A DNA stretch of 38,289 nucleotides from positions 70,358 to 108,646 of the forward strand of contig JAUYKM010000009.1 of the NCBI GenBank assembly GCA_030699125.1. Direction: 5' to 3'. The notes under the pieces are model-generated. The model made no database searches and was not told the DNA's origin. It saw nothing but the letters and a program-made list of their open reading frames with translations. Source of the stretch: Candidatus Daviesbacteria bacterium. Its GTDB lineage: Bacteria; Patescibacteriota; Microgenomatia; Daviesbacterales; UBA10151. A program made the translations under genes and the position numbers. Shown here in pieces: positions 1-7,498 of this stretch (within the stretch, counting starts at the first letter, position 1; the number at the start of each line of letters is the position of its first letter).

Positions 1-60
1 GCAGTGGATTTGATACTATCATCTGAAGTAGAACCAGCCAGAGAATGGCAGAAACACTAA
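1..60 (+). CDS. 3' end of an unidentified upstream CDS (partial)
   Basis: Frame 1 is open from the window edge to a TAA at 58-60 and encodes the tail ILSSEVEPAREWQKH. This is too short to recognise a family. The stop lies 2 nt before the preferred serS start, which suggests a tight operon. It is reported as the partial end of a real gene because its spacing to serS is typical of coupled genes, but the product is unknown. Confidence 0.45.
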   Translation, partial: AVDLILSSEVEPAREWQKH

Positions 61-62
61 AT

Positions 63-1295
63 ATGTTGGACATTAACTACATTAGAGAAAATTTGGATAA
101 AGTGAAAAAATCCATTAAGGATAGAAAATCTGATGTGGATTTGGATCAGCTTTTGAAATTAGATGAAAGAAGACGTGATTTAATATCCAAAGTTGACGAA
201 CTTCGGGCCAAAAGAAATGAAGCAGCGAAAGTAAGGGATAAAAATCAAGGAGCAAGAGTTAAGGATGAATTACAAAGTTTAGAAAAGCAATTAAATGAAA
301 CAGAGAAAAAATGGCAGGAATTAATGTATCAGGTGCCCAATATCCTAATGGAGGAGGTGCCAGTAGGGGATGCCACTAAAAATAAAATTATCAGGAAAAA
401 TGGAGAGTTACCCAAATTTAGTTTTAGCCCAAAAGATCATATCGAACTTGGGAGAAACTTAGATATTATTGATTTTGAAAGAGGTGTCAAGGTGGCAGGC
501 TACAGAGGATATTTTTTAAAAAATGAAGGGGCTAGGTTGCATTGGGCGATCCTGAATTTTGCCCTGGATTATATATCACAAAAAGGATTCAAGATTGTTG
601 TGCCGCCAGTTATTGATCGCGGTTTTGCCCTTTTAGGTGGGGGACAATTTCCCTGGGGGGAGGAGGATACCTATAAAGTAGGGGATGATAAATATTTGGT
701 GGGGACTGCAGAAATTCCTTTAATGGCGCTTCATAGTGATGAAACAATTAATGCAGCTGATCTACCCAAAAGATATATAGCCCTGTCCCCTTGTTTTAGA
801 ACGGAGATTGGTTCCTATGGTAAAGATACAAAAGGTTTATACAGGGTGCATGAGTTTTATAAAGTGGAGCAGGTTGTTTTGTGTGAGGCAGATGAAAAAG
901 AGGCCTTGGGATACTTTGAGAATTTATTAGATAATGCCGAAGGAATATTGCAGGAACTGAGTCTCCCCTATCAAGTGGTCTGTTTATCATCGGAAGATAT
1001 GGGGAAAAAAGCTGCCATAACTTATGATATAGAAACTTGGATGTCATCGCGAGAGAGTTATGGAGAGACTCACTCCAATTCTTATGTGACAGATTTTCAA
1101 ACCAGAAGGTTAAAAATAAGATACCGCAACAAAGATGGCAACACCAAATTTTGCCATGCCCTAAACAACACCGCTGTAGCATCCCCCAGGATCCTAATTG
1201 CCCTTTTGGAAAATAATCAAAGGGATGATGGATCTATAAAAATCCCGGAAGTTTTACAAAAATATACCGGCTTTTCAGAAATTAAACCGAAATGA
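63..1295 (+). CDS. serS: Seryl-tRNA synthetase
   Basis: Charges tRNA-Ser with serine in the cytoplasm (class II aminoacyl-tRNA synthetase). About 410 aa, the usual family length. The N-terminal ~110 residues form the charged antiparallel coiled-coil arm that grips the tRNA. The catalytic core follows, with motif 2 (FRTEIGSYGKDTKGLYRVHEF region) and motif 3 (NNTAVASPRILIALLENNQ). The ORF track starts at the ATG at 45, but MLDINYIREN at 63 matches the family N-terminus and avoids overlapping the upstream stop at 58-60, so 63 is preferred. No strong Shine-Dalgarno sequence is seen for either start. The stop overlaps the following permease start by 4 bp (ATGA), indicating co-translation. Confidence 0.96.
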   Translation: MLDINYIRENLDKVKKSIKDRKSDVDLDQLLKLDERRRDLISKVDELRAKRNEAAKVRDKNQGARVKDELQSLEKQLNETEKKWQELMYQVPNILMEEVPVGDATKNKIIRKNGELPKFSFSPKDHIELGRNLDIIDFERGVKVAGYRGYFLKNEGARLHWAILNFALDYISQKGFKIVVPPVIDRGFALLGGGQFPWGEEDTYKVGDDKYLVGTAEIPLMALHSDETINAADLPKRYIALSPCFRTEIGSYGKDTKGLYRVHEFYKVEQVVLCEADEKEALGYFENLLDNAEGILQELSLPYQVVCLSSEDMGKKAAITYDIETWMSSRESYGETHSNSYVTDFQTRRLKIRYRNKDGNTKFCHALNNTAVASPRILIALLENNQRDDGSIKIPEVLQKYTGFSEIKPK

Positions 1296-2539
1296 ACAAA
1301 AAGAATATTTTTCTTTGGACTTTGTATGATTTTGCAAATTCCATCTCCACAATTGTCTTCTTCCTATATTTTTCTCAATGGTTGGTTATCGATAATGGGG
1401 TTGCGGATATTTGGTATAACCTGCTTTTTACAGGAGGAACAGCACTTCTTTTAATAACTGCTCCAGTGGTGGGAATGATTGCTGATAAGGTTGGTGTTAG
1501 GATGCCATTTTTAACAACAGTAACATTTCTACAATTTATTGCTCTTCTAGGAGTAAGTTTATTAGTTTTATTTGCTCCGGTTAGCTCAGGAGTAATATTT
1601 TTGGCTGCACTATTATTTTTATTTGCCAATTATTTTTATCAATTTCAGTTTGTTTTTTATAATGCTTTCTTAAAAGAATTAGCGCCTGAAAAATTACGTG
1701 GGTTTGTATCAGGATTAGGACAGTCGTTTAATTGGTTGGGTCAAATTTCAGGACTTTTAATAACCTTGCCTTTGGCAACAGGGGCAATAGTACTTATTGG
1801 CTCACCAGGGAGAGTGCAAACGTTTTTACCAGCTACAATAGTATTTTTTGCCCTATCCTTACCAATGATACTTTTTTTTAAAGAAAGCACCAAATTTAAA
1901 AAAGTTAACATTAATTTAATGAATGAATATAAGGATTATGTTCATAATTTCATTGTACTGTGTAAAAGACCTGGGTTGGGTAGGTTTTTATTAGGTTACT
2001 TTTTCTTCAATGATGCCATGATAACAACTGTTAATAACTTCCCGATTTATTTGCAGCAGGTATTTAAAGTTACAGATACAACTAAGTCCATACTTTTGAT
2101 GGGAATTCTTGTTACCTCAGCTGTTGGTGCTTTTGTATCTGGTTGGATATCAGATAAGATTGGTCTAAAAAAGAGTCTCTTATTTATACTAGGAAGTTGG
2201 ATAGTTATTTTCCCTCTGCTCGCATCAACGACTAATTTTACTTATTTTACTATTGTTTTAGTAGCCTTAGGTTTTGTATTTGGTTCCACCTGGACTGTTG
2301 CCAGGGCTGTAATGGTATATCTCTCCCCGCCTGAGAAGCTTAACCACGCCTTTAGTTACTATACAATGTTTGAGCGTTTCTCAACATTAGTTGGTCCATT
2401 ATCTTGGGGTTTGATTACGCTGGTTTTAGTTGATTTAGGTAGTTTACGTTATCAAATAGCGATGGCTTCAATGGCGATATTTATTTTAATAGGACTTTTT
2501 ATTGTTAAAGATATTCCTGAAAGAGTTTCTAGTAGGTAA
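1292..2539 (+). CDS. MFS permease, UMF1/Atg22-like family
   Basis: A 415-aa polytopic protein with about 12 hydrophobic segments. It begins NIFLWTLYDFANSISTIVFF, which resembles the opening of the UMF1 (Atg22-like) branch of the major facilitator superfamily. An MFS loop motif (GMIADKVGVRMPFL) follows TM2, and a second equivalent (GWISDKIGLKKSL) lies in the C-terminal half. The substrate cannot be read from sequence; relatives are linked to amino-acid efflux or are uncharacterised. It overlaps serS by 4 bp and is followed 4 nt later by a small membrane protein, so it sits in a serS operon. Confidence 0.85.
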   Translation: MNKKNIFLWTLYDFANSISTIVFFLYFSQWLVIDNGVADIWYNLLFTGGTALLLITAPVVGMIADKVGVRMPFLTTVTFLQFIALLGVSLLVLFAPVSSGVIFLAALLFLFANYFYQFQFVFYNAFLKELAPEKLRGFVSGLGQSFNWLGQISGLLITLPLATGAIVLIGSPGRVQTFLPATIVFFALSLPMILFFKESTKFKKVNINLMNEYKDYVHNFIVLCKRPGLGRFLLGYFFFNDAMITTVNNFPIYLQQVFKVTDTTKSILLMGILVTSAVGAFVSGWISDKIGLKKSLLFILGSWIVIFPLLASTTNFTYFTIVLVALGFVFGSTWTVARAVMVYLSPPEKLNHAFSYYTMFERFSTLVGPLSWGLITLVLVDLGSLRYQIAMASMAIFILIGLFIVKDIPERVSSR

Positions 2540-2543
2540 ATTT

Positions 2544-2813
2544 ATGGCTATAACTCAAGAGTTAGTAGAAGAAATTAATAAAATTAAGGAAAGAAACAGA
2601 CGGGTGGAAACAGAAAAGGCTTGGGAAACATTCTGGACCAGGAGAATAGTAGTGGCGGTTCTTACCTATTTGGTTATTTCTTCATTCTTTTTATTTGCTG
2701 GAGTGTCTCAGCCTTTTACTGGTGCCATAGTTCCTGCTTTAGCTTTTGTCCTATCCACAGCATCAGTGCCAATTTTTAAAAGCTTTTGGCTGAGATATAT
2801 TAACAAAAAGTAA
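2544..2813 (+). CDS. Small two-TM membrane protein, unknown function
   Basis: The ORF track starts at 2502 inside the permease gene, but the ATG at 2544 is preferred: it lies 4 nt after the permease stop and has AGGT just upstream. The 89-aa product has a charged helix (EEINKIKERNRRVETEKAWE) followed by two hydrophobic segments, IVVAVLTYLVISSFFLFAG and GAIVPALAFVLSTASVPIF, and a basic tail. Both termini are probably cytoplasmic. I do not recognise a named family. Position suggests co-transcription with serS and the permease. Confidence 0.7.
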   Translation: MAITQELVEEINKIKERNRRVETEKAWETFWTRRIVVAVLTYLVISSFFLFAGVSQPFTGAIVPALAFVLSTASVPIFKSFWLRYINKK

Positions 2814-2825
2814 ATTCCATATTTT

Positions 2826-2939
2826 TGTCATTCCTGCGAATGTCCTTCGATCCCGAGGTCCTCAGGACCGAGGGGCAGGAATCTAATTAAAAACCAGACT
2901 AAAATGTTTAATTGGATCCCGACATTCGTCGGGATGACA
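2826..2939. repeat. Composite palindromic repeat element, copy A (114 bp)
   Basis: Bounded by TGTCAT (2826-2831) and its complement ATGACA (2934-2939). The left half contains ATTCCTGC...GCAGGAAT (2830-2882) enclosing GGTCC-TCA-GGACC. The right half is ATCCCGAC-ATTC-GTCGGGAT (2916-2935). A shorter element of the same architecture lies at 32876-32946. It fills the gap between two converging genes and may also act as a bidirectional terminator-like structure, although no long T-run is present. Confidence 0.8.
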
Positions 2940-2946
2940 GGCAATA

Positions 2947-4056
2947 TTATTGTCCTTGTTGTTGTCTTTGGCGGATTAGATCTGCTGCAGAGGTGGCTTG
3001 TGGAGTTCCTCCTGAAGTAGAAAGTTCTCCAAAACTTCCCGAACCGGTGGCCTCTGGCCGTGGAGTGGAGGTGGGAGCAACAGTTGGTGCAACCGTTGGC
3101 CTGGGTGCTGTGGTGGCTGGTACACTGGTAGTAGATTCTTCAGAGGGAGTTTGTCCAATCCCTAAAATAAAATAAGCTGATGCTCCGGCTACCACCAAGA
3201 GCAATCCTATCCCTACTCCGATAATCCACATTGGTATTCCTTTATGCTCTTCTGAAGGAATATTAGGTACATCCGGGGTGGAAGAACCTGGAGGAACAAT
3301 CAAATTTTCCGGAACTGTAACATTAGCCTGAGGATTGGCCGAAGTTTCCAGAGGGAGAGGATTATTGCCAATTAAATGGGATAAATCTGTGGGAGCAGAT
3401 TCAGAGGAAAGAATATTTGGACCCATCTCAGATTGATCAGGTTGAGGAGCTGCTGGCATTTCACCTTGAGGCATTTCAGATGATAGTGGGGGAGGGTTTA
3501 GAGGAGGTTCACCTCCTTCGTCAATAGAAGGAGTTTGAGCAGGGGACCCCCACGGATTATCAAGAGGAGATGTCCCGCCTGTTTGATTGAAAGCCTGATC
3601 GGCGGGTTGTTCCAAATTAGTGAGTTGATTTGGCCAGGTTTGTTGAGGCTCATTTCCTCCCATTGGAGGTGGCGGAGCTGGCAGTAACTGATCAGGCGGT
3701 TGGCTGGATGGTGTAGGTTCCATCTGGGGAGTTAGTGGCTGCTGATTTAGATCTGGATAATCGATTGCGGGAGTAGGTTCAGGAGGAAATGTTGACTGAG
3801 GAGCCGATGGTACAAAGGGATTTGCTTCCGGCATGGGTGGTGGAGAAGGTGGGAAGTTAGCAGTTTGCTGATTAAGAGGATCAACCGGTGGTTGAGTAGA
3901 TCCCTGGTCAACGTTACTTGTTGGCAAGGTCTGATCCACTGGAGCTGGTTGCCAGGCACTTTGATCACTTCCTGAGGGAGGTGGATACATATCCTGTGGA
4001 GTGGGAGGGGTTGGTGTTGGATTATTTGGCGAGTTTGGGTTATTAGGATTATCCAT
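2947..4056 (-). CDS. Proline-rich single-TM anchored protein
   Basis: 369 aa. The first ~265 residues are low-complexity Pro/Gln/Asn/Ser-rich (NPNNPNSPNNPTPTPPTPQ and similar), predicted disordered. One hydrophobic helix (IPMWIIGVGIGLLLVVAGAS) follows, then a Ser/Thr/Pro-rich tail (TTSVPATTAPRPTVAPTVAP) that ends Gln-rich. With no signal peptide, a likely topology is a disordered cytoplasmic N-terminus and a Thr/Pro-rich outer tail, but the reverse is possible. It diverges from secA; the two starts are 105 bp apart. Function unknown. The unusually Pro-rich composition differs from its neighbours. Confidence 0.7.
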   Translation of the reverse strand: MDNPNNPNSPNNPTPTPPTPQDMYPPPSGSDQSAWQPAPVDQTLPTSNVDQGSTQPPVDPLNQQTANFPPSPPPMPEANPFVPSAPQSTFPPEPTPAIDYPDLNQQPLTPQMEPTPSSQPPDQLLPAPPPPMGGNEPQQTWPNQLTNLEQPADQAFNQTGGTSPLDNPWGSPAQTPSIDEGGEPPLNPPPLSSEMPQGEMPAAPQPDQSEMGPNILSSESAPTDLSHLIGNNPLPLETSANPQANVTVPENLIVPPGSSTPDVPNIPSEEHKGIPMWIIGVGIGLLLVVAGASAYFILGIGQTPSEESTTSVPATTAPRPTVAPTVAPTSTPRPEATGSGSFGELSTSGGTPQATSAADLIRQRQQQGQ

Positions 4057-4146
4057 TGGGCAGTTTTGTTGTTAAAGTTAGTTTATCGAAGAGCTAACTA
4101 CTTGTCAATCGATCAAATACAGCTGGCTCTCAATTTAAATCTGGGA

Positions 4147-4152
4147 TATAAT
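4147..4152 (+). promoter_or_regulatory. -10 box of secA, very short leader
   Basis: A perfect TATAAT ends 9 nt before the preferred secA ATG at 4162. Initiation about 7 nt after the box would leave a leader of only a few nucleotides. The -35 box is weak (CTGGCT, 4123-4128, 18-bp spacer). This supports the start at 4162 over the ORF-track start at 4066, which lies upstream of the promoter. Confidence 0.6.
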
Positions 4153-4161
4153 GTTGGGACT

Positions 4162-6876
4162 ATGCTGGGTTTTTTAGGGAAGTTTTTAGATTCAAATGAG
4201 CGGGAGATTAAAAAATTATCCTCAATTATTGAAGCGATCAATTCTTTAGAGAAAAAAGTATCCAAATTAACTGATAAAGAGCTACGCGGCAGGTTTGCCG
4301 AATTTAAGTTAGAACATGAGAGAGGAAAAAGCTTGGATGAACTACTTCCCGAGGTGTTTGCTTGCGTGAGAGAAGCCTCACAAAGGGAGCTTAAAATGCG
4401 CCATTTTGATGTACAGATGATGGCAGCGATTACCTTGCATCAGGGCAAAATTGCCGAACAAAAAACCGGTGAGGGAAAAACTCTTTCCGCCACACCGGCT
4501 ATGTTTTTAAATGCCATTGCCGGTCGCGGGGTTCACCTTGTAACCGTTAATGATTATTTGGCCAAAAGGGATTGTGGTTGGATGGGGCCAATCTTTTATG
4601 CTTTGGGGGCCAGTTGCGCCACCATTGTCCATGAGCAGGCTTTTATTTATGATCCTAAACATAAAGATACTTCCTCAGGAGACAAAAGATTACAACATTT
4701 AAAGCCTGTTTCCAGAAAAGAGGCTTACGGGGCAGATATTACCTATGGTACTAATAATGAGTTTGGTTTTGATTATCTGCGGGACAATATGGCCTTTAAA
4801 TTATCTGACCAAGTTCAACGCGGACAGTTTTTTGCAGTGGTAGATGAGGTAGATTCAATTCTGATTGATGAGGCCAGAACCCCTTTGATTATCTCCCGGC
4901 CATCAATGGAGGCCACAGAAAAATATTATCAATTTGCCAAAATGGTTAACGAGCTTTCAACTTCAGATTATGTGGTAGATGAAAAATTAAAAACAGCTCA
5001 TTTGTCAGAACACGGCATCTTAAAGGTGGAAAAAATGTTGGGAGTGGATAATTTATATGAAAAAGATTTCTCCACTCTGCATCATCTGGAACAGGCTTTG
5101 AAAGCCAAAACCCTTTTTGAAAAAGATAAAGATTATGTGATTAAAGATGGAGAGGTGATTATTGTAGATGAATTTACCGGCAGGTTAATGCTGGGCAGAC
5201 GTTATTCAGAAGGGTTGCACCAAGCCATTGAGGCCAAAGAGGGGGTGCCCATCCAACAGGAATCCCAAACTTTGGCCACCATCTCATTTCAGAATTATTT
5301 TAGAATGTATGAAAAACTTTCCGGTATGACCGGTACAGCAGCCACCGAGGCTGAAGAATTCCATAAAATTTATAAGCTGGAAGTGTTGGTTATTCCTACC
5401 CACAGAAAGATGGTCCGCCAAGATCACTCTGATGTAATTTATAAAACCGGTAGTGCCAAATATACAGCTGTAGCCAATCTAGTAGAAAGCTTACATGAAA
5501 AAGGCCAACCTGTTTTAGTTGGTACCACCTCAATTGAGAAAAATGAATTTTTATCAGAGCTCCTTAAAAGGAAGGGAATTTCACATGCCCTTTTGAACGC
5601 TAAAAATCATGAAAAAGAAGCAGAAATTATTACTAAAGCAGGGGAAAAAGGGGCGGTAACTGTGGCAACTAACATGGCAGGTAGGGGTGTAGATATTATT
5701 TTGGGTAAAAATGCTGATAGTTTGGGAGGGCTTTTCGTGATCGGTACTGAGCGTCATGAATCAAGAAGAATTGATAATCAACTTCGAGGTCGTTCCGGAC
5801 GTCAGGGAGATTCGGGAGAGTCGCGCTTTTTTGTCTCCCTGGAAGATGATCTGATGAGAATTTTCGGGGGAGAACAGGTCTCCAAGGTCATGAATCTTTT
5901 GAAAATGCCGGAAGATGTACCGATTGAAAATCCCCTAGTCTCTAAAGCTATTGAGGGGGCCCAGAAAAAAGTGGAGACTCACAATTTTGATATCAGAAAA
6001 CACACTGTGGAATATGACGATGTGATGAATCAGCAGCGGCAGATTATTTATGAGATTAGAAAAAAGGTATTGGAATCAGCTGAGGGAGGAGAAGGATTAA
6101 AGACGGAGATTTTGGAAAAAATGACAAGAGAAGTTGCTAATGTAGTGACTATATATTCCGAAGAGGGAATAGATGCAAAAAAAATATCTGAGGAGATTTC
6201 CACAATTATACCTTTTGATGAGACAAGCAAGAGTGAACTGACTAAAAAAATCGGCGCATATTCTTCAATGGAAGAATTGACTAAATTTCTGACTGATCTC
6301 ACAAATGATTATTATCAAAAAAGAGAAGATCAGGTGGGAGGAGATCTGGCCAGGGAAATGGAGATTTTTGTTTTTCTTAATACTATTGATACTTTATGGA
6401 TTGAACATTTAGATACTATGGATGATTTGCGCTCCGGAATAGGTCTTCGCGGTTATGCTCAGAGAGATCCGTTAATTGAATATAAAAGAGAAGGTTTTGA
6501 TCTTTTTGAGAAGCTCATGGTAACAATAGATTATGAAATAGTGCATAGGATCTTTAAGGTGGCTGTTCAGGGTCAGGCACCTGTGGTTCGAGAACAACCA
6601 CAAGTGGTAGTGGAAAAACATCCGGAAATAGAAGTGGGAGTAAAAACTGAAGGGAAAGAAGTAGAGGAAGTGGCAGAAGGTAAGTCTCTAAATGAAGTTT
6701 TAGAATCAGAAGGAGGTACTACTAAAGTTACTATTGAAAGAGGGGGCCAGGTGGTAGCCCAAGAAACTTATGGAGATCAGGGACAACTGACCAAGCCTCA
6801 CGGGAAAGTGGGTAGAAATGATCCCTGCTACTGTGGGTCTGGTAAGAAATACAAGCGCTGTCACTACCCAAATTAA
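4162..6876 (+). CDS. secA: Preprotein translocase ATPase SecA
   Basis: ATP-driven motor that pushes preproteins through SecYEG. About 904 aa, near the E. coli length. NBD1 has Walker A TGEGKTLS (residues ~102-109) and Walker B VVDEVDSILIDEAR (~226-240). NBD2 contains NMAGRGVDIILG and the arginine-finger region QLRGRSGRQGDSGESRFF. An acidic linker (~820-870) leads to the C-terminal zinc motif NDPCYCGSGKKYKRCH, which binds SecB or ribosomes in relatives. A short insertion (HKDTSSGDKRLQHLKPVS) lies in NBD1 before the TYGTNNEFGFDYLRDN motif. The ORF track opens at 4066, but MLGFLGKFLDSNEREIKK at 4162 is the normal N-terminus and follows a TATAAT box. Transcribed alone, divergent from the proline-rich protein. 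Confidence 0.97.
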   Translation: MLGFLGKFLDSNEREIKKLSSIIEAINSLEKKVSKLTDKELRGRFAEFKLEHERGKSLDELLPEVFACVREASQRELKMRHFDVQMMAAITLHQGKIAEQKTGEGKTLSATPAMFLNAIAGRGVHLVTVNDYLAKRDCGWMGPIFYALGASCATIVHEQAFIYDPKHKDTSSGDKRLQHLKPVSRKEAYGADITYGTNNEFGFDYLRDNMAFKLSDQVQRGQFFAVVDEVDSILIDEARTPLIISRPSMEATEKYYQFAKMVNELSTSDYVVDEKLKTAHLSEHGILKVEKMLGVDNLYEKDFSTLHHLEQALKAKTLFEKDKDYVIKDGEVIIVDEFTGRLMLGRRYSEGLHQAIEAKEGVPIQQESQTLATISFQNYFRMYEKLSGMTGTAATEAEEFHKIYKLEVLVIPTHRKMVRQDHSDVIYKTGSAKYTAVANLVESLHEKGQPVLVGTTSIEKNEFLSELLKRKGISHALLNAKNHEKEAEIITKAGEKGAVTVATNMAGRGVDIILGKNADSLGGLFVIGTERHESRRIDNQLRGRSGRQGDSGESRFFVSLEDDLMRIFGGEQVSKVMNLLKMPEDVPIENPLVSKAIEGAQKKVETHNFDIRKHTVEYDDVMNQQRQIIYEIRKKVLESAEGGEGLKTEILEKMTREVANVVTIYSEEGIDAKKISEEISTIIPFDETSKSELTKKIGAYSSMEELTKFLTDLTNDYYQKREDQVGGDLAREMEIFVFLNTIDTLWIEHLDTMDDLRSGIGLRGYAQRDPLIEYKREGFDLFEKLMVTIDYEIVHRIFKVAVQGQAPVVREQPQVVVEKHPEIEVGVKTEGKEVEEVAEGKSLNEVLESEGGTTKVTIERGGQVVAQETYGDQGQLTKPHGKVGRNDPCYCGSGKKYKRCHYPN

Positions 6877-6938
6877 AATTATTAAATCCTACTAAATTTT
6901 CTAGCACTTTGAATCTACGTTTTTTTAAATATCCGCAG

Positions 6939-7002
6939 GTGTCAATACAAAGACACTCAATACAAAGACACCCCAAGGGTGTACATTCAAGGGTGTACAT
7001 TC
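6939..7002. repeat. Two adjacent short tandem duplications
   Basis: CAATACAAAGACAC occurs at 6943-6956 and 6958-6971 (15-bp period). AAGGGTGTACATTC occurs at 6975-6988 and 6989-7002 (14-bp period). The junction forms a hairpin ACACCC-CAA-GGGTGT (about 6968-6982), and the first copy forms GTGTC...GACAC (6939-6956). There is no cas gene and only two copies of each unit, so this is not a CRISPR array. Confidence 0.8.
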
Positions 7003-7082
7003 ATCTCTTTGGATATGATATAGTTTGTCCCAGTTGACCCATTCGACTTCGCTCAGAGTCAATACCGAATGAAATTGAGGTA

Positions 7083-7111
7083 TTGACATATGGGTTTTAT
7101 TGGGGTATGTT
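7083..7111 (+). promoter_or_regulatory. Promoter for the PUR-like gene
   Basis: TTGACA (7083-7088), a 17-bp spacer and TATGTT (7106-7111). This would give a leader of about 85 nt before the ATG at 7205. The -35 box is part of the right arm of a perfect inverted repeat, GTCAATACC (7058-7066) with GGTATTGAC (7079-7087), so a dimeric repressor could occlude it. Confidence 0.6.
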
Positions 7112-7157
7112 AATATTAACCTCAGATTCCACATAGGTTTGGGAAAAGAGTAATAAA

Positions 7158-7186
7158 GGTCGCCTACGCTAAAGCTTCGGCGGACC
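7158..7186. repeat. Palindromic dispersed repeat adjoining a ribosome binding site
   Basis: GGTCGCC...GGCGGACC forms an imperfect stem around a TACGCTAAAGCTTC loop. It belongs to the same style of GC-richer palindromes seen elsewhere in the window (for example 33293-33307). The sequence immediately after it, GAAGGAAGGGGGTGAG, provides the Shine-Dalgarno region of the gene at 7205. Confidence 0.6.
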
Positions 7187-7204
7187 GAAGGAAGGGGGTG
7201 AGTA

Positions 7205-7450
7205 ATGGGAATGGATAACAGTAAAAGTGAATTGAAAAAACCAGTTAAATCTTCTGTTTTAAAATGTGGGAAAAGAACATATTTTTTTGATATTTATCTA
7301 TCATCCAACAACAAGCATTATCTAAAAATAACAGAATCTAGATTTGTTGAAGAAGGACAAGACAGAAAAAGAAACACAATGTTACTTTTTCCAGATGATG
7401 CTATTAACTTTCAGTCAAGATTAACTGAAGCAGTGGAGCAGCTTGCTTAA
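7205..7450 (+). CDS. PUR-domain (DUF3276-like) small protein
   Basis: 81 aa. The central part KCGKRTYFFDIYLSSNNKHYLKITES followed by a charged segment and an amphipathic C-terminal helix matches the pattern of DUF3276/PUR-alpha-like proteins (GKRTYFFDVK...YYLTITESK), which fold as a PUR repeat and bind single-stranded nucleic acid in characterised relatives. A nucleic-acid-binding role is inferred. A strong Shine-Dalgarno sequence (GGGGGTGAG, 2 nt before the ATG at 7205; better spaced for the ATG at 7211) supports the start region. It has its own promoter and is followed by a 16-bp palindrome. Confidence 0.7.
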   Translation: MGMDNSKSELKKPVKSSVLKCGKRTYFFDIYLSSNNKHYLKITESRFVEEGQDRKRNTMLLFPDDAINFQSRLTEAVEQLA

Positions 7451-7458
7451 GTTGGACT

Positions 7459-7474
7459 ACACGACCGGTCGTGT
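7459..7474. promoter_or_regulatory. 16-bp perfect palindrome, possible operator
   Basis: ACACGACCGGTCGTGT is perfectly self-complementary with no loop. It lies 8 nt after the PUR-like gene and 24 nt before the sensor-like gene at 7499. Its GC-richness contrasts with its surroundings. With no loop and no T-run it is a poor terminator, so a binding site for a dimeric regulator of the downstream gene is the more likely reading. Confidence 0.5.
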
Positions 7475-7498
7475 TTCTGATGTGATACGATAAAAGAT

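Larger units (their letters stand above)
6877..7204. other. Intergenic region between secA and the PUR-like gene, repeat-rich
   Basis: 328 bp with no credible gene; the minus-strand ORFs here are shadows. It holds two adjacent tandem duplications (6943-7002), a TGAGCGAAGTCGAA-type dispersed repeat read on the minus strand (about 7041-7062), a 9-bp inverted repeat (7058-7087), a near-consensus promoter (7083-7111), and a palindromic repeat ending at the ribosome binding site of the next gene (7158-7186). No clear secA terminator is seen beyond a short T-run near 6920. Confidence 0.7.

Noticed and set aside
796-1182. 128-aa minus-strand ORF inside serS
   Set aside because: Lies fully within a strongly conserved gene; the translation has a shadow-like Cys/His/Leu-rich composition and no motif.
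2912-3175. 87-aa plus-strand ORF across the start of the proline-rich gene region
   Set aside because: Begins in a palindromic repeat and runs antisense to low-complexity coding sequence; Val/Gly-rich shadow.
4066-4161. 32-residue N-terminal extension of SecA in the ORF track
   Set aside because: The extension lies upstream of a TATAAT box and has no similarity to SecA; MLGFLGKFLDSNE is the normal start.
6939-7002. Tandem repeats considered as a CRISPR array
   Set aside because: Two different units, two copies each, with no unique spacers and no cas genes nearby.
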